A stretch of DNA of 64,000 nucleotides, taken from NCBI GenBank assembly GCA_050084985.1, contig JBITNC010000001.1, positions 33,480,001 to 33,544,000 on the forward strand. Direction: 5' to 3'. Position 1 is the first letter of the stretch. The number at the start of each line of letters is the position of its first letter. The translations under genes and the position numbers were made by a program. Origin of the DNA: Nageia nagi. Its lineage: Eukaryota; Pinophyta. This document shows, one piece after another, positions 23,881 to 36,359 of this stretch. The notes under the pieces were generated by a model. It was not told the origin of the DNA and did not search any database. It saw only the letters and a program-made list of their open reading frames with translations.

Positions 23881-25600
23881 AAGGTTATTACTCATCTTCA
23901 TATGGACCTGACTTTTAATGATAACCCTATATACAACAATTGGATAACCATCGGTAAGGGGCTTTAGAGGTGGTTTAAACTACCCCTAAAATCCCTTTTT
24001 TGTCTAATGAAATCTATCACCTAAGATGAAGAAGGAGACCTAGAGAATATGAGAGAAAAGAAAGATATAGTATGAATCTCCATTATTAAAATTTTAAAAA
24101 TAAATAAAGAAGTAATAAAAAAATTATTTATTGAAAGTACAAAATATTGTACATAGAGGTTTAGGAGTACTTACTAAGGGCCCTTTACTCTTTGGAACTT
24201 GTTAGGGCTCCACTAATAGGCTCTACTTGATGAAGTTTATGCTTAGTAGAAAATCATTTGGATATGGATGGTTTACAAATAAAAAGATCATTTATGTTAG
24301 GATGGTTTTAATCAATTTATACTTTGTAACTTTTGAAGAGTTTTGAGTTGCTTCTTTAATTTTTTTCATTTATTTAAGTACTTGTTATTGTTAATTACAT
24401 TAAAAATGATAAATAAATCTCAAATCTCTAAATTTTGGAAGTATGAAATAATACATAACAAGATAAATATAAGAATAAAATTAATATATTTGAGGGATAG
24501 CAAAAGCAAAATTAACTAGTGAAAATTGTATAAAGTGATGTGAAAATAAATTATATTCAAAATTAAAGTACATCAAGATAGTATGATACTTAGATTTTCC
24601 ATTATAAAACATCCACCTTAGAAGGTATCTTATATTTTGATTATTACAAATAATACAATGAGTTCTAGAATTTGACTTCTACTCACTTGCAGATGAAGTT
24701 TTAGTTATGTAGAAGGGATAACTATTTATGTGGGTTCTATTATGGTCTTCTATAAAAATCATCCCACTAGGAGTGTTTCTAACTAAAAATCATTTGGACA
24801 CAACTAATCTGTAGATTTGTTATTAAAAACTAGATTTAATCTATTGAGCTCGCATAGCTAACTAACATAGAAAATCAAAATAAAAGAAGAAATGAAATAA
24901 ACCAAATAAATATGATAGTAAAATATAGTTTTTTGAAACCATAACATCACCATTATTTGAGATGAGGTTGGTCTAATCGGGCTCACTAAAATGTAGCACA
25001 CAAAAGTTCACAATCTAGTTTAATTCATGCTATTGTTTTCTAAATATGGTTACAAATGGTTTAGCCTAATAAGATACTAAAAAGGACCAAAGTATCATTT
25101 TTACAATATAAGATTAAATTTTATGAAACCTTTGATGCTCCTGGTGAAAATAGGTCTATATTGACCACTCAAAACCTACAATTTTAACCATTGCAAGTTC
25201 AACACAAAACCATCAAACACTCTAATTTGGGTCCACCAAAGTGAATCCCAATATAACAAAGTATATGAAACAAATTATATTTTGAGATTTGATATTCTAA
25301 TAACATTATTTCAAAAAAAATGAATAAATTCTTATTTTATTTCAATTCATAAGTTTGTACTTTTCTATTTCAAGATTTTGATCTTTGAAGAAAATTGTCC
25401 ATATTGGAATGGTTTAGGTCTATAAATTATTTCTCAAGGAAAGATTTAATGTATATTAATTTTATGCAATTTTCCTTTTGTAAGATTGATGATGAAGATC
25501 ACAAAGGTCTATTCTTCAAATTTAGTATTGTTTAGTAGCTCAACCTACAACTTATTTTAAAAAAAGTCAAAATAAAACATACATGCAATGTATTCTATAA
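23881..25600. other. AT-rich DNA without a recognisable feature
   Basis: I see no conserved reading frame, repeat array or structural RNA. A short minus-strand-like coding flavour at 23,830-24,000 could not be assigned. Confidence 0.5.
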
Positions 25601-25601
25601 G

Positions 25602-26150
25602 GTTAGATAATCAAACCAAATCTCAAGAATTTACAAAAAATATTTGTAGAATAATTTCAAAAAATAATCTTTTCATAATTCTTCACAACATACAAAATAG
25701 AAGATATTACACATATCTCCCTTTGTTTATAGACATCCAAGTCACTTTGGTCAACTAACTCTAAAAGATGGTCAAAGTTAACTATCAAGTTAAAAAAGGT
25801 GAGGCGTAAAGTAAAGTGACTCCAAATATCTCCCTTTGGAAGAAAATGGGCAGCCACTTTTTCTTGCCTTTATAAAATGATAAATTCTCCACTTTGATTT
25901 TATGCAAAACTTTGATTCTTCTACCTTTCGAGGAGGATGATTCATAAAGTGTTTTAATTTTTCTTGGTCATTTAAAAGAATTTGGTTGGAGAGCCCTTCT
26001 TTTAAATTTTAAATTGTTTGACTCAACCATGGTTTTTAAGTTAGCTTGTAGACATAGTAAGTAAAGTCAACCTTTTAAACTTAACTTCATTACTTTGAAG
26101 AATGATCATATGGATGATGAAAAATGAAAAATTAACATAATGAAGAATCT
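25602..26150. repeat. Tandem duplication, copy 1 (~549 bp)
   Basis: Matches 26,151-26,685 from agataatcaaaccaaatctc through tcataattcttcacaacata, ctttggtcaactaactctaa and agtaaagtgactccaaatat to taacataatgaagaat. The copies are directly adjacent and clearly diverged. No protein explains them. Confidence 0.9.
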
Positions 26151-26685
26151 GTAGATAATCAAATCAAATCTCAAAAGTTTACTTAGAATATTTGTAGAGT
26201 AATTTTAACAAATAATATTTTCATAATTCTTCACAACATACAAAATAGAATATATTACGCCCATATTTATAGACATCCAAAGTCACTTTGGTCAACTAAC
26301 TCTAAAAGATGATCAAATTTAACTATAAAGTAAAAACGGTGATGCGTAAAGTAAAGTGACTCCAAATATCTCCCTCTGGAAGAAAATGGGCACCCACTTT
26401 ATCTTGCCTTTACAAAATGAGAAATTCTTCACTCTTATTTTATGAAAAAATTTTATTCTTCTAACTTTTGAGATGATGATTCATAAAGTTTGTTTTTTAT
26501 TGGTCATTTGAAAGAATCTTATTGCATAGCTTTTCTTTTAAATTTTAAATTGTTTGACTAAGCATGGTTATTAAGTTAGCATGTAGACATAGTAAGTTAA
26601 GTAAAGCTCTTAAACTTAACTTCATTGATTTGAAAAATGATCATATGGATGATGAAAAATGAAAGTTTAACATAATGAAGAATTA
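26151..26685. repeat. Tandem duplication, copy 2 (~535 bp)
   Basis: Second copy of 25,602-26,150, with scattered substitutions and small deletions. Both contain a Thr/Leu-like minus-strand short frame in copy 1 only (25,657-25,857), so coding is unlikely. Confidence 0.9.
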
Positions 26686-27130
26686 GTATCATAGTAGGAA
26701 AAAATGACATTAATTAAAATATAGTTAATTTTGATATTAATCAAACTTGATCGACATTTATGATGACATTAGGGATATATTGTAGATTATGGATGTCTAC
26801 AATGGTATGTGTAAGTATTTATGTTATTAATATCATTAAAAATATTTTTCATGAAAATTTATAATTTAAGTTTAAATCTAAAATCCTTATATAGTATACG
26901 ATTCTTAATATTTTAAATAAAAAATTACTTGATACATTAGTTAAATTATTTTTATGATTTTTTAAAGATTCATACAATAAAAAACTTACTAATTATTTTT
27001 AGAATTTATAACTTTCTTTGTTATGTAATCATTATTTTAATTATATTTTTAAAAAATAAAAATATGTTATATAATTTTATATTTTTAATTTTTAACTTTA
27101 ATTATAAGTATATAACAATCAAAGGGAAAA
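26686..27130. other. Very AT-rich spacer
   Basis: Mostly A/T with runs of tttaaaaa and aaaataaaaa. No feature supported. Confidence 0.5.
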
Positions 27131-27139
27131 CTTCATGAA

Positions 27140-27345
27140 TTGATGGATAGGGGAGTTGGTGAGATGGGTAGTTCAAAGTTTTTGGATACAGAATGTCCAA
27201 GTTCAAAACTCTCCACCCCTAAAAGTTGAAACATACCTAAAATCCTATCGAGTTAATAGGTGCAGATGAGGCGAAGATCATGCCCTGGTGGAATCTAACA
27301 GCCTCAATGGCGAATCTAAGCTTAAGAGTTCTTGGTACCCTATAT
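27140..27345 (+). mobile_element. tRNA-derived SINE candidate
   Basis: A GC-richer island in AT-rich DNA. tggtgagatggg at 27,157-27,168 fits an RNA polymerase III A box, and aagttcaaaactct at 27,199-27,212 fits a B box one or two changes from the consensus. The spacing of about 42 bases is normal for tRNA-derived promoters. The body continues with gtgcagatgaggcgaagatc and ctggtggaatctaacagc. I cannot find the 3' tail or target duplications, and there is no second copy in the window. A decayed tRNA gene is the alternative, but no cloverleaf with an anticodon arm can be drawn convincingly. Confidence 0.4.
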
Positions 27346-29950
27346 TAACGACAAACTTCAACAAAAAAAGAGAAAAGGAAAAACTTCAATTGAAAATATA
27401 CTTTGCATGGGAACATCATAGTAATATTCTTGTACGTAAGGCCTATCATGTAATTCATGCATATAGTCTACAATATTCAATCAATGGTGGAGATTAGATC
27501 TCTTAAATCTCTATAAGAATGAAGAAAGAAGTTAAGGAATATACGGGCTGAAGTTGAATGGAGAATGGAGGTGTTGAATCATTATACTTGAAGAGTAATA
27601 TCAATATCATTGCTACTTTAAACAAAACTTGGGAGTTTCAAACCGATATAGTGAAAGTGATCAAAAGGAAAATCAAAGGGAACCTTATAAGAATCTTATT
27701 CATAAGAGTTTTGATAATTAATTCTTATTCTTATATTGGTTTTTCTTAGCAAAAATAAATTTTTGAGATATTGAAAAAGAAAACTTAAAAATAGTTTATA
27801 ATACTATGGTTTATATTTTCTGAAAGAGGATAGCATACTAAGAGTGAAGGAGTTTATCTTAGCTAAAGTGAAGAGGATAATGTAAGATCAACATCAAAGT
27901 GAAGATTTGAATATTATCAAAGAAACTTCATACATTTCAACTTATGACAAAGCAGTAGTTTGGAATCATTAGTAAATTTGAGAATTATTAAAGCTAAGAT
28001 ATAATTTGTTGAAACTAATCTAGATTCAAAGATTATGCAAGTGAAGAGTTTGATACAAAAATTCCTTATTTTAAAATTATTTTTTACATGAGTAGTTGGT
28101 ACCTGCCTCAATTTTATATGTGGGTGCTTGGTAAATAATTTTTTATGCCTTGTAATGAATATTGATATTGATATCATTATATTTTCTTTGAGATCCCTCA
28201 TGGAAGATAGGCTTGGAGAGGTGTTAGTTTCTAAACTCTATTAGTTACTCATGAACCTATTAAAATTATAAAAACTATTGTGATCAAAAATATTTTCAAG
28301 GTTTGGGAGTTTCATAACTCAGCTCCATTAGGTAGATCCAAAATTGTATTTAGTCTATAATGTAATTTTCAAGGTTTGGTGATCATTATTTTTTCTACAA
28401 TATAATTTTTTTATTACCCTAATCCCATGGTTTCATCTTCTAGAGTTTTTTAGGGGAATTTCATTACTCATAAATATGATTAGTTATCAAATTCAATGTT
28501 TCCTCTTATGGCTAGATCTAAAGTAAAAGGTTTGGTGTACAAACTTAGATAGAATTGCTCATTATTATTTATAAGATATTATACCATGTGAATTATAGTT
28601 GGAGGATACTATCATTTCATAGTATCCATGGTGGAAAGAATAAAATTAGCATGTGAAAACTATTATTTATTAGGCATATGGGTAGGATAAGATATATGAG
28701 GTTATCATCATATTTTTCAATGGTTAATAAGTTGAATGAAAAGTGGAATTTAATATCCTTAGTAAGAATTTGAAGTAAAAAAATGTAGACTATTTAGAAC
28801 TAGTGTCTTGGGCCCAAGCTTGCTCAGTTCAGTTAGTACCTCATGCATTAAACCCTACCCCTTGACATTAGGTTGCAATACTTAGGTACTATTTTGAATC
28901 ATTATTATTGTTTTTATTAATACAAGAATTTTTTTACATTTATTATAGTATTATATTAAGGAGTAAAATGTTTAGTTATATATTTATAAAGTTTTTAGCC
29001 CATTTTTTCTAAATTATTTTAATTGATAATAAGTTCTACTTGAAAATTATATTAGAATGTTAGTTCATTGATTTTTGACATATTGTTTTAATGGTCATTC
29101 TCTTTCAAGATTTGAAAAAGTCAAAACCATTACTTGTTTATTAGTGGTAGTCCTAACAATTATTTCACACCTTAAATATTGGGGGTATTTTTCTTTTGCA
29201 TTGTGTTGTATGGTACTATATGAAGATCATGCACCTACCAAAAGAAAAAGTTATTTTCTCATAAATTGTTGTTATCCTAAATATTACTTTTTTTACATGC
29301 TTTACTCTTGACATATGACCTTTATTTTAGAGCATGTAATTTTAACATCTAACTTATAGTTTGTTCATTTCTACTAATTTTTCTATTAAATTCTTATAAA
29401 AATATGATTTTTTTACCCATTTTTAATCTGTAAATATTGTATTATCTTTACTAAATTAATATAATTTATGAACATTTCAACCAGAAATATTTATATAGCA
29501 TACATAAGAAGAATAGGTATTGAAGGTGATCTTTGTATCATTACATAAGAAATGCTAGTTGAGAGAATAGGTATTGAACAAGAAGAATCTCTTATAGGTA
29601 CAAGGATAAAATTGATTAAGGATAAACATCTAAAGTATAAAAAGTAGATCACTTACTTGAAATGTTTTCTTAAGAAGAAAAAAGATATAACTAAAGGGAT
29701 TCAAATCAGGGTTCATTTTAAGAGCCCCTCAACAAAACTCCCTTAGAAAATATTTGGCAAATATGGATTAAACTTATTTTGAAAATATCAGTTATTTTTG
29801 GAAAACAATGGATACTTTTTGAAATTTTTAAAAATTATTAGTGATTCAACTCAAAAAATTAAAAAAAATGGAAAACTTTCATGAATTAGGCCTAAAAATA
29901 GCCATTTCTATTGTTGAGGATCCTTAAATTTGCTTATTAATGAATATTCA
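27346..29950. other. AT-rich DNA, partial dispersed repeat only
   Basis: 27,640-27,750 shares caaaaggaaaatcaaaggga and ataagaatcttatt phrases with the repeat at 29,955 and 56,697. Otherwise no gene, RNA or array is supported. The short frames on both strands show no domain. Confidence 0.5.
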
Positions 29951-29954
29951 TAGC

Positions 29955-30240
29955 TAAAATGAACCCTAATTGAAATAATGAAGATTAACCAAAGAAGAAT
30001 TAAATAATGTCACTATTTATGAATAAGTTTATCTAAAAATGCAAACAAAGTAATATCTTCAATCCTACAAACTTTTTGAGAAGGATTATGATTCTTTTAA
30101 TTACTTGTTTGTTCTACGAGATAAAGTACAAGGATTCAAAAAGAAGATAAATGCTTAAAAAAAACTTGAAATTTCAAATTGATGCAGAGAAAGTAGTCTA
30201 AAGGAAAATCAAAGGAAACATGATGATAAGAATGTTAAAT
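29955..30240 (+). repeat. Dispersed repeat R1, copy 1
   Basis: Shares long phrases with 56,697-56,955 in the same order: aataatgaagattaaccaaa, caaagtaatatctt, gataaagtacaaggattcaa, aaagaagatagatg and aaggaaaatcaaaggaaaca. Diverged, non-coding, with no visible terminal repeats. It may be part of an unidentified LTR or leader. Confidence 0.75.
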
Positions 30241-30439
30241 TTATAAGATAAGTATGATAATTTCTTCTATTCTTTTTTTCAATAAGGGTAAAAACTTTTC
30301 AACAAGTTTTCAAAAAGATAAGACTCCAAAACTTGTATATATAAAAGTTTATAGATATTCAATAGTATTACATATGTTTCACATATTATCTTCGAAGAAT
30401 CACTATAGTTTCTACAAAACATACTACAAGAAATGATCC

Positions 30440-31086
30440 TCTTATTGTTCACTTCATCCTTTTATTGGATGAACCACAGAGCTCTAGTTTTACTCAAAAA
30501 TGGATTCTTTTTATTGAAACACTTCCCATAATGACTCAATTTTCATCTTAGATAGTCCATCTAAGGAGAAATCCTAAATTAGGCTTTTTCTTCCTACATA
30601 TCTTCTATAAAATCCTACTTTTTGAGGGGGCACTTACACCCCTCATATTCTAGGAGAGGACTATCATTTAGCACTTGATTTAAGGGGTGCTCTACCCCCA
30701 AAGGTTTCTAATGTGCCTTACTTGTCATCTATGATATTCCTTTATTTTTCTTTCATTCTTACTTCTCCTAGAGTTGGTATTCCTTTTTATGAACTTCTAG
30801 TCATTATTTATCATTCAAATTGAGTTTCTTTCACAATGGTACCATTCAATTTTGAGGGTTATTTCACCTCTTTCCTCTCCCTTCCACCATCTTCCAAATA
30901 TCTTTAGTGTTCACAAGGATTGAACTTTCTCAATTATCATTGAATTTTTCTCTAAGGTACTATCCACTTCATTCTCCTCTTTTACTTCCTTCTCATTTGG
31001 CTCATTCTCCTAATTATCTTGATTGATTTCCCCATCCTCAAGATCTATCCTTTCTAACACTTCCCCAAGATGGGTCACCTCCTTCT
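30440..31086 (-). pseudogene. Left half of DUF4283/zinc-knuckle ORF G (Glu/Lys-rich tail)
   Basis: Minus-strand frame starting at the LTR boundary: KEVTHLGEVLERIDLEDGE, then Glu/Asn-rich NEPNEKEVKEENEVDSTLE, with sparse stops, fading below about 30,640. It follows in frame the end of the right half of G (VWKPKPSK at 53,888), from which it was separated by the copia element E. Acidic, disordered tails after a zinc knuckle are usual in plant LINE ORF1-type proteins. No endonuclease or RT could be recognised further left. Confidence 0.6.
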
Positions 31087-31609
31087 TGTTGGAATGTATA
31101 ATTCATTATTTTAAACATTTATATTAATCCTCTTTGTAAATTCACTATTACTTAAGGGTATCATTAGATACCTTAAGTATTTAATTGAATATGATAATGT
31201 AACTTAAATACTAAATATGATAATGTAACTTGTCCTACACTCCATGTCATGAGAATCCCCCTTGGGTAAAAGGGAGTTGCATTCATGCCTTTGTACATTG
31301 GATAAAAGGGTGATCCAAAGAAGGATTTTGGCCTATAAATAGAAGGTTCCCTCTTTGTGATCATACACCAATTTAAGAAGTAAATTTATGTTATATGATA
31401 GTATTTAGAATATGAGTTAAAAAAATTTAAAAGGTTCACATTTATGAATGAAGTAAGATCTAGTTATTGGATGTACTCCTAGTTGGAGGAACCACTTTAT
31501 CTCATGTTATCTTTGTGAGATTGTCTAATTTGAGTTATTTAGATGTGAGTTTAAGCTTTCATGAGATCTTGGTAGTATAGGGTTGTTCATGTTATAGTTC
31601 AATCCTTCA
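31087..31609 (+). mobile_element. 5' LTR of copia element E
   Basis: Shares long exact phrases with 53,388-53,887, such as tcctctttgtaaattcacta, atcccccttgggtaaaaggg and ccctctttgtgat. It contains a TATA-like ctataaatag at 31,333-31,342 (tatataatag in the partner), a plausible promoter. A 20-25-base duplication of tatgataatgtaactt near 31,190-31,225 is absent from the other LTR. Confidence 0.93.
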
Positions 31610-31612
31610 AAT

Positions 31613-31630
31613 TGGTATTAAAGTTTGGTG
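31613..31630 (+). promoter_or_regulatory. Primer-binding site of copia element E
   Basis: tggtattaaagtttgg lies three bases inside the 5' LTR. The standard copia site complementary to initiator tRNA-Met is tggtatcagagc; the differences include a C-to-T and a G-to-A step. Confidence 0.75.
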
Positions 31631-34559
31631 TAGAAGCTTTTCTACATCTTGGAGGCTCCTCTTCACATCCAAGGTGTGAAAGCTCTTCTTCAACATCTTG
31701 GAGGTTCTCCATCCTACATCTTTCTTCATCATCTTTTGAGGTTTACTTTTCTTTTTTGAGGTATACACAAGAGAAGGTATAAATCTCTTCCTCCTTTATT
31801 AATTTTTTTATTATTATTTTATTGTGATACTAACATATTTTTTGAAGATGTGTTAGTTCTTTTTTTTTTAAATGATGTAATTTGTTTTACTAACTCTTTC
31901 TTTTTTAGTTTCAATATTTATTGATTAGCATATTTCTAATTTAAAAAAAAATGGTTGGTACAAAAAAATTAAATTTTTTTTCTAAATTGAATTTTTTTTG
32001 TCAATAATACTCTATATTTTAATAAATAAATAAAAAATTATTATTGTGTAGTATTTTTTTAATTAAACCCTTTACTTGCTATAATAGGTTTACATTTCTA
32101 TCTCAAAATATCTTGTACATTTCTTTGGGTGGCATTTATTTCCTTATCTATTAGATACCATGCATTGGGCAACTATATTAGGAGGTGGTTTTTTCAAAAC
32201 CTACCTTTTATCATGGCTCAGAGAGAGGCAGAGGGAATTACAATGTAAAAGGGGCCCTTGTGGCCCTCACTATAGTATTTTTCTTATGTTATGGTATATA
32301 ATACCCTACCCCTACCATTCAATCATCACTCATGATTGACCATCCCCCCATACTCTATTCCCTCTTATAGCCCCTCAAATGAGAACCAAATCATTTTCCT
32401 TTATCGATCTATCTTAATAGATTTTGTTTTGAAAGGAGACTTCATCTTGTTTGTCAATGTAGGTCCTTTAGGTCTTCGTATGTGTGCTTCATACTCTTCA
32501 TTATGTAAGGGGGATAGCCCTCATGGCCCTTACTCCCCTTATGATGTATCCTCCTTCCCTCTCTACCCTAGCTATCATGTCTTCTCATGCAACCCCCTTC
32601 ACATATCTCTTCCTTCTCTCCTTATGCATCTCCACTCTCATGCTTATCTCTCTCTCTCATATCCTATGTGTGACTCTATTCTTCTCTTGCATGGTGGATG
32701 CCCTTTTTTTTTCATTTTGTTCCTTTTTTATCCCTATTAAGCCCTTGCAAGTCATGGCCTCTTAGACATTCATTAATTTCATGGATTGTTTTTGAAAAAT
32801 TATTTCCTTCTTATTGCTTACATGGCACCCTTTCTTTAGGTTTTTTTTACCAACTATATGTTTTTCATTGAATGAATTTGACTTTAAAAAAAAAAGAATC
32901 CTCTTTGGAATTACTTGCAAGCCATTTGCCTCCATTAAATGCACCTGCAAAGCAATGTATTAGTAAGGGAGGGGTGGCCATCACTTTTTACCTAAATACA
33001 TTTATTTTTTACTAAGAAGTACTCCATCATGAATAGACTTTGACTTAGTGTATTCTTTTATTTTACTTGAAGTGCTTAAGGTAAAAATTGCATTAAATAT
33101 ATTTGACTTTTTTCTCTCAAGTACTAGTAGGAACATAATAGCCTATTAAACACTTGTTTAAATGGAGAAAATCAATTTTTTGAAGTAGACTTTTTAAGGA
33201 AAGTTTTTTAATGCCTAGAATTAAATTAACTAAGCCTTTTTTTTAGTACTTATTATTTGCATTAATGCTTAGCATTTTTTCTCTTTTCTTAGTTAAATTT
33301 CCAAGTAAAATAGCATGATATCTTTAGGATAAAATTTAAGTAAAAGCGGAGGAAAATTGTATAATTTTTTACTTAAATTTTATCTATAGCATGTTAGATA
33401 AAATACTGCATGTCTATCTATCTTTTTTATGCAAAGTTAATGTATGCAAATAATATGATGCATGCTTCTTACTTATTTCTTTAAAATAATGAATGCTAAG
33501 TAATTATATTGCAAAGTGATAGATAAATGCAAATTGAAGAAATAATGCATGCTTACTTAAATTTTTTAAGTTATGGATTGATGCATACTTATTACTGATT
33601 TCTTTTAAGTTAATGATGCATGCTTATTACTTATTTCTATAAGTTAATGATGCATACTTATTTTTTAAGTTATGGGATTGATGCATGCTAAGTATTTTCT
33701 TATGCAAAGTTAATGGACTTGTTCAAAATAAGAATTGATGTAAATATGTCCTTTAGGATTTGATAAACAAAACCCATTGGACTCTTAGGTTTTAAATTGC
33801 AAATGGATGATATTTTATTTATGCACTTTACTTAATGTTTTGCACTTTTGCTTTATTTACTTATGAAAAATCATAAACATTGAAATGAGCAACCCCCTAA
33901 AATGAACACATTTGCATGTAAATTTTACAACATGACTTATTTTGGGAGCCACAAGATGAGGACAAGTAGAATAGAGCTTTTAGTATGATTATCTAAATGG
34001 TGAAAAGTTTGTACTTATAAATTACCCTAAGTCCTCTATTGATTTGGATATAACTCCAATAGGTGGACAGGCATGTGTGTAGTGATACCACATGTCTGCA
34101 TGTCCTTTCAGGGATTATCTTGATAACCTAGGAGGAAAACTTGAAACTTAATAAAGATTAATAATTTGGTCGATCCAATAAATTTCATAACCTTGAAAAA
34201 TAGTAGGTACTTATGAGAGTATTTTACTGCCCAAGGCAAACTAGTTGAGGATTGGTAGTACCTAGACTCTACCTTGCAAGCATCCAAGTGAAGGCCTAAT
34301 TTTAGATAAGAAAACAAGTCACCTCATCAATGTCATTCTTCATCTATGATTCTTGGTATTTGGGTACATGGGATGTATATTTGAGTTGTAAATATTTGCT
34401 CTTGTGCAACAAATCAATCATGTCCTAGTTGTTAAATTTAACATATATTATTTACTTGGATTAAAAATTAACATGTAATGTTGTTTTTTGAACCACATGC
34501 TTATTATTTATTCACATTCTTATGTAACAAATAGGAGACACATTTTTACCCAAACATAT
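31631..34559 (+). other. Long 5' leader of copia element E
   Basis: About 2.9 kb without a convincing gene. 31,640-31,780 is a CTT-rich stretch with repeated ttcaacatcttggagg phrases. 32,190-32,760 is C/T-rich with two copies of a ccctc.tggccct phrase (32,255 and 32,515). 33,400-33,720 holds an atgcatgc repeat (separate entry). An additional decayed insertion in here is possible but I cannot define its ends. Confidence 0.5.
33400..33725 (+). repeat. Degenerate tandem repeat gttaatgatgcatgcttatt
   Basis: A ~40-50-base unit with gatgcatgcttattacttatt followed by tttaagttaatg occurs about six to seven times, variably decayed. It lies in the copia leader. The gcatgc core is self-complementary. 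Confidence 0.7.
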
Positions 34560-34938
34560 TCTTGATAGTTCCAATTTTGGCATTTGAGAACCTCAAATGA
34601 GAGCTAAATAGGCAAGAAAGCTTTGGCAAATAGTGAATGAGAACCTTGTTGCTCCTATAGATGAGAAGGTACTTGAGGCATACAATATGAATAATGAGTT
34701 GGCAACCTCCACAATTTTTTGTGCAATGTCAAATGATGTGCTTATTATGATTTCAACCTCAACCTTAGCAAAAGAAGCTTGGGATAAGCTTAAGAAGATT
34801 TACCTTGAATCTAAGTTCTCAAGAAGGTTTATTATTCTTCAAAAGTTGTTTCAATTTCATCAAAGGGAAGATGAAAATGTTGCCATCTACTTGAACAAAA
34901 TCATTAACTTAAGCACCTAACTTGTTGCTTATGGGTAC
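34560..34938 (+). pseudogene. gag of copia element E, N-terminal part
   Basis: Copia-type gag (UBN2-like): LWQIVNENLVAPIDEK, then TSTIFCAMSNDVLIMIS, then EAWDKLKKIY, FSRRFIILQKLF and VAIYLNKIINLST, then a stop where Gln is usual and LVAYGYNQ. The coding sense continues upstream of the first GTG or ATG with a stop near 34,618, so no clean start is visible. The frame is cut at 34,943 by element F and resumes at about 49,173 (YEFIVFIILQNL). Gag forms the particle of the element. Confidence 0.88.
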
Positions 34939-34943
34939 AATCA
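34939..34943. repeat. Target-site duplication candidate of element F
   Basis: aatca here and at 49,168-49,172, five of five bases, exactly flanking the two F LTRs as drawn. Confidence 0.5.
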
Positions 34944-35439
34944 GATTGTATTCTTTCAAAATTACACTCTAAATCAAGGTAATTCTATTATTCTTTATTC
35001 TTTATTTTTTTATTCTTTAGTGCTCAAAAGTTATGTATATAAGAGTAGCGAAGAGGGATATTATTCTTTTAGAGTCTTCATGAGTTGTAAATTTATGTAT
35101 TCCTTCATTCTTAATCCCTCCTCTTCTAATTTCTTTTCCTTAAAGTGTTAGGAGTCATTTTATTTTCTTGGTGCTTGGGAATTAAATGAATAAGGATGCC
35201 TAGGAGTTACATAAATAGGAGTTATGTCATTCTTTATTCTTTTATTCTTTAGTACCCAAGAATTAAGAGAACTCGAAAGTTATATCATCCTCTTTAGGGT
35301 ACCTAAGAGAATTGTAAAAAAATACCCAAGAGTCATGTATATAAGATTATTTGAGAATTATATTTCTTATCTTAGGATCTTCGAGAATTGTTGACACAAG
35401 TGTCCAAGACTTGAACAAATTTAGAGCCAAATTTTTGAA

Positions 35440-35800
35440 GAACAACAACAAAACCTATTGATTCCAAGACATGACATCATATTTTTTGATTGAAATTAGT
35501 GGGTCCTAGAGTAAGTAATGGTCAATGTAGATTTTTGAAGAACATCAATAAAGCTTATCGATTCTGAGATATGACATCACATTTTTTGGTAAAAATCAAT
35601 AGATCATGATAGAATCAAAATATCAATAGATCCCACCAATTCTGAGAGATGATGTCACATTTTTTGGTAAAAATCAATGGGTCTTAGGAGAACCAGATCA
35701 TCAATAGAACCTAGCAATTTTAAGATATGATATCATATTTTTTGATAAAAATCAATGAATCCTAGTAGAACCAAATCATTGATAGAACTTGGAAGAAGAA
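35440..35800 (+). repeat. Four to five tandem ~85-base units in the F 5' LTR
   Basis: The unit contains gatatgacatcacatttttt, then ggtaaaaatcaatgggtc, then agaaccaaatcatcaataga. The same array lies at 47,700-48,060 in the 3' LTR, so it predates insertion. Confidence 0.8.
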
Positions 35801-36351
35801 CATAGAACCTACCAAGCAAGTGTAAGAGTAATTCATAAGAAAGAACACTTGAGTCCATTTCATCTTAAATATTTGACCCTTGTGGCCCTTTTAATGTGTT
35901 GACATCAACTCATTTCCACATATCAGTGGTAGTTCTTCTCGAACTAAGTGAACATAATGTCTATCAACCACCATTACTTTGATTATTAATATCTATAGTA
36001 GAGATCATAAAGATTATAGAGAAGTAGATGGTAGCTAATAGAGTATAATACCAAATCATACCAATCAATGTGCAATCAAATAATTACTCAATTAGCTACA
36101 ATGCTATCTTCAATTAGGTACAAGGCTAAAGAAGGAGCAATCAATGACATTTTAGAAAGATTGTAGCTCTATGGACATGGCTATTTAGAAGTTGCAAATT
36201 TCTAGATAGTTATGTTGATTAGTACTTATTCACTATGTAATCTAGCACAATTGTAGCATTTATATAAATAGTACTATTTTAGTTATTCCATTCAATAATA
36301 GCAGTTATGTATATTAATGAAACCCAATCACCCAAAGAGGGGAAGAAGTTG

Positions 36352-36359
36352 TATAAATA
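36352..36359 (+). promoter_or_regulatory. TATA box of the F LTR
   Basis: tataaata following ggggaagaagttg. The 3' LTR copy reads gcataaata at the same place (48,650), so that promoter copy is mutated. Confidence 0.55.

Noticed and set aside
27157-27212. Functional tRNA gene
   Set aside because: A- and B-box-like motifs are present but acceptor and anticodon stems do not pair, so I kept it only as a SINE candidate.
27917-28201. Minus-strand 94-codon frame
   Set aside because: No domain, AT-driven composition and no neighbouring coding signals.
32336-32765. Two overlapping plus-strand frames of 93 and 134 codons
   Set aside because: C/T-rich low-complexity DNA in the copia leader, with overlapping phases and no recognisable protein.
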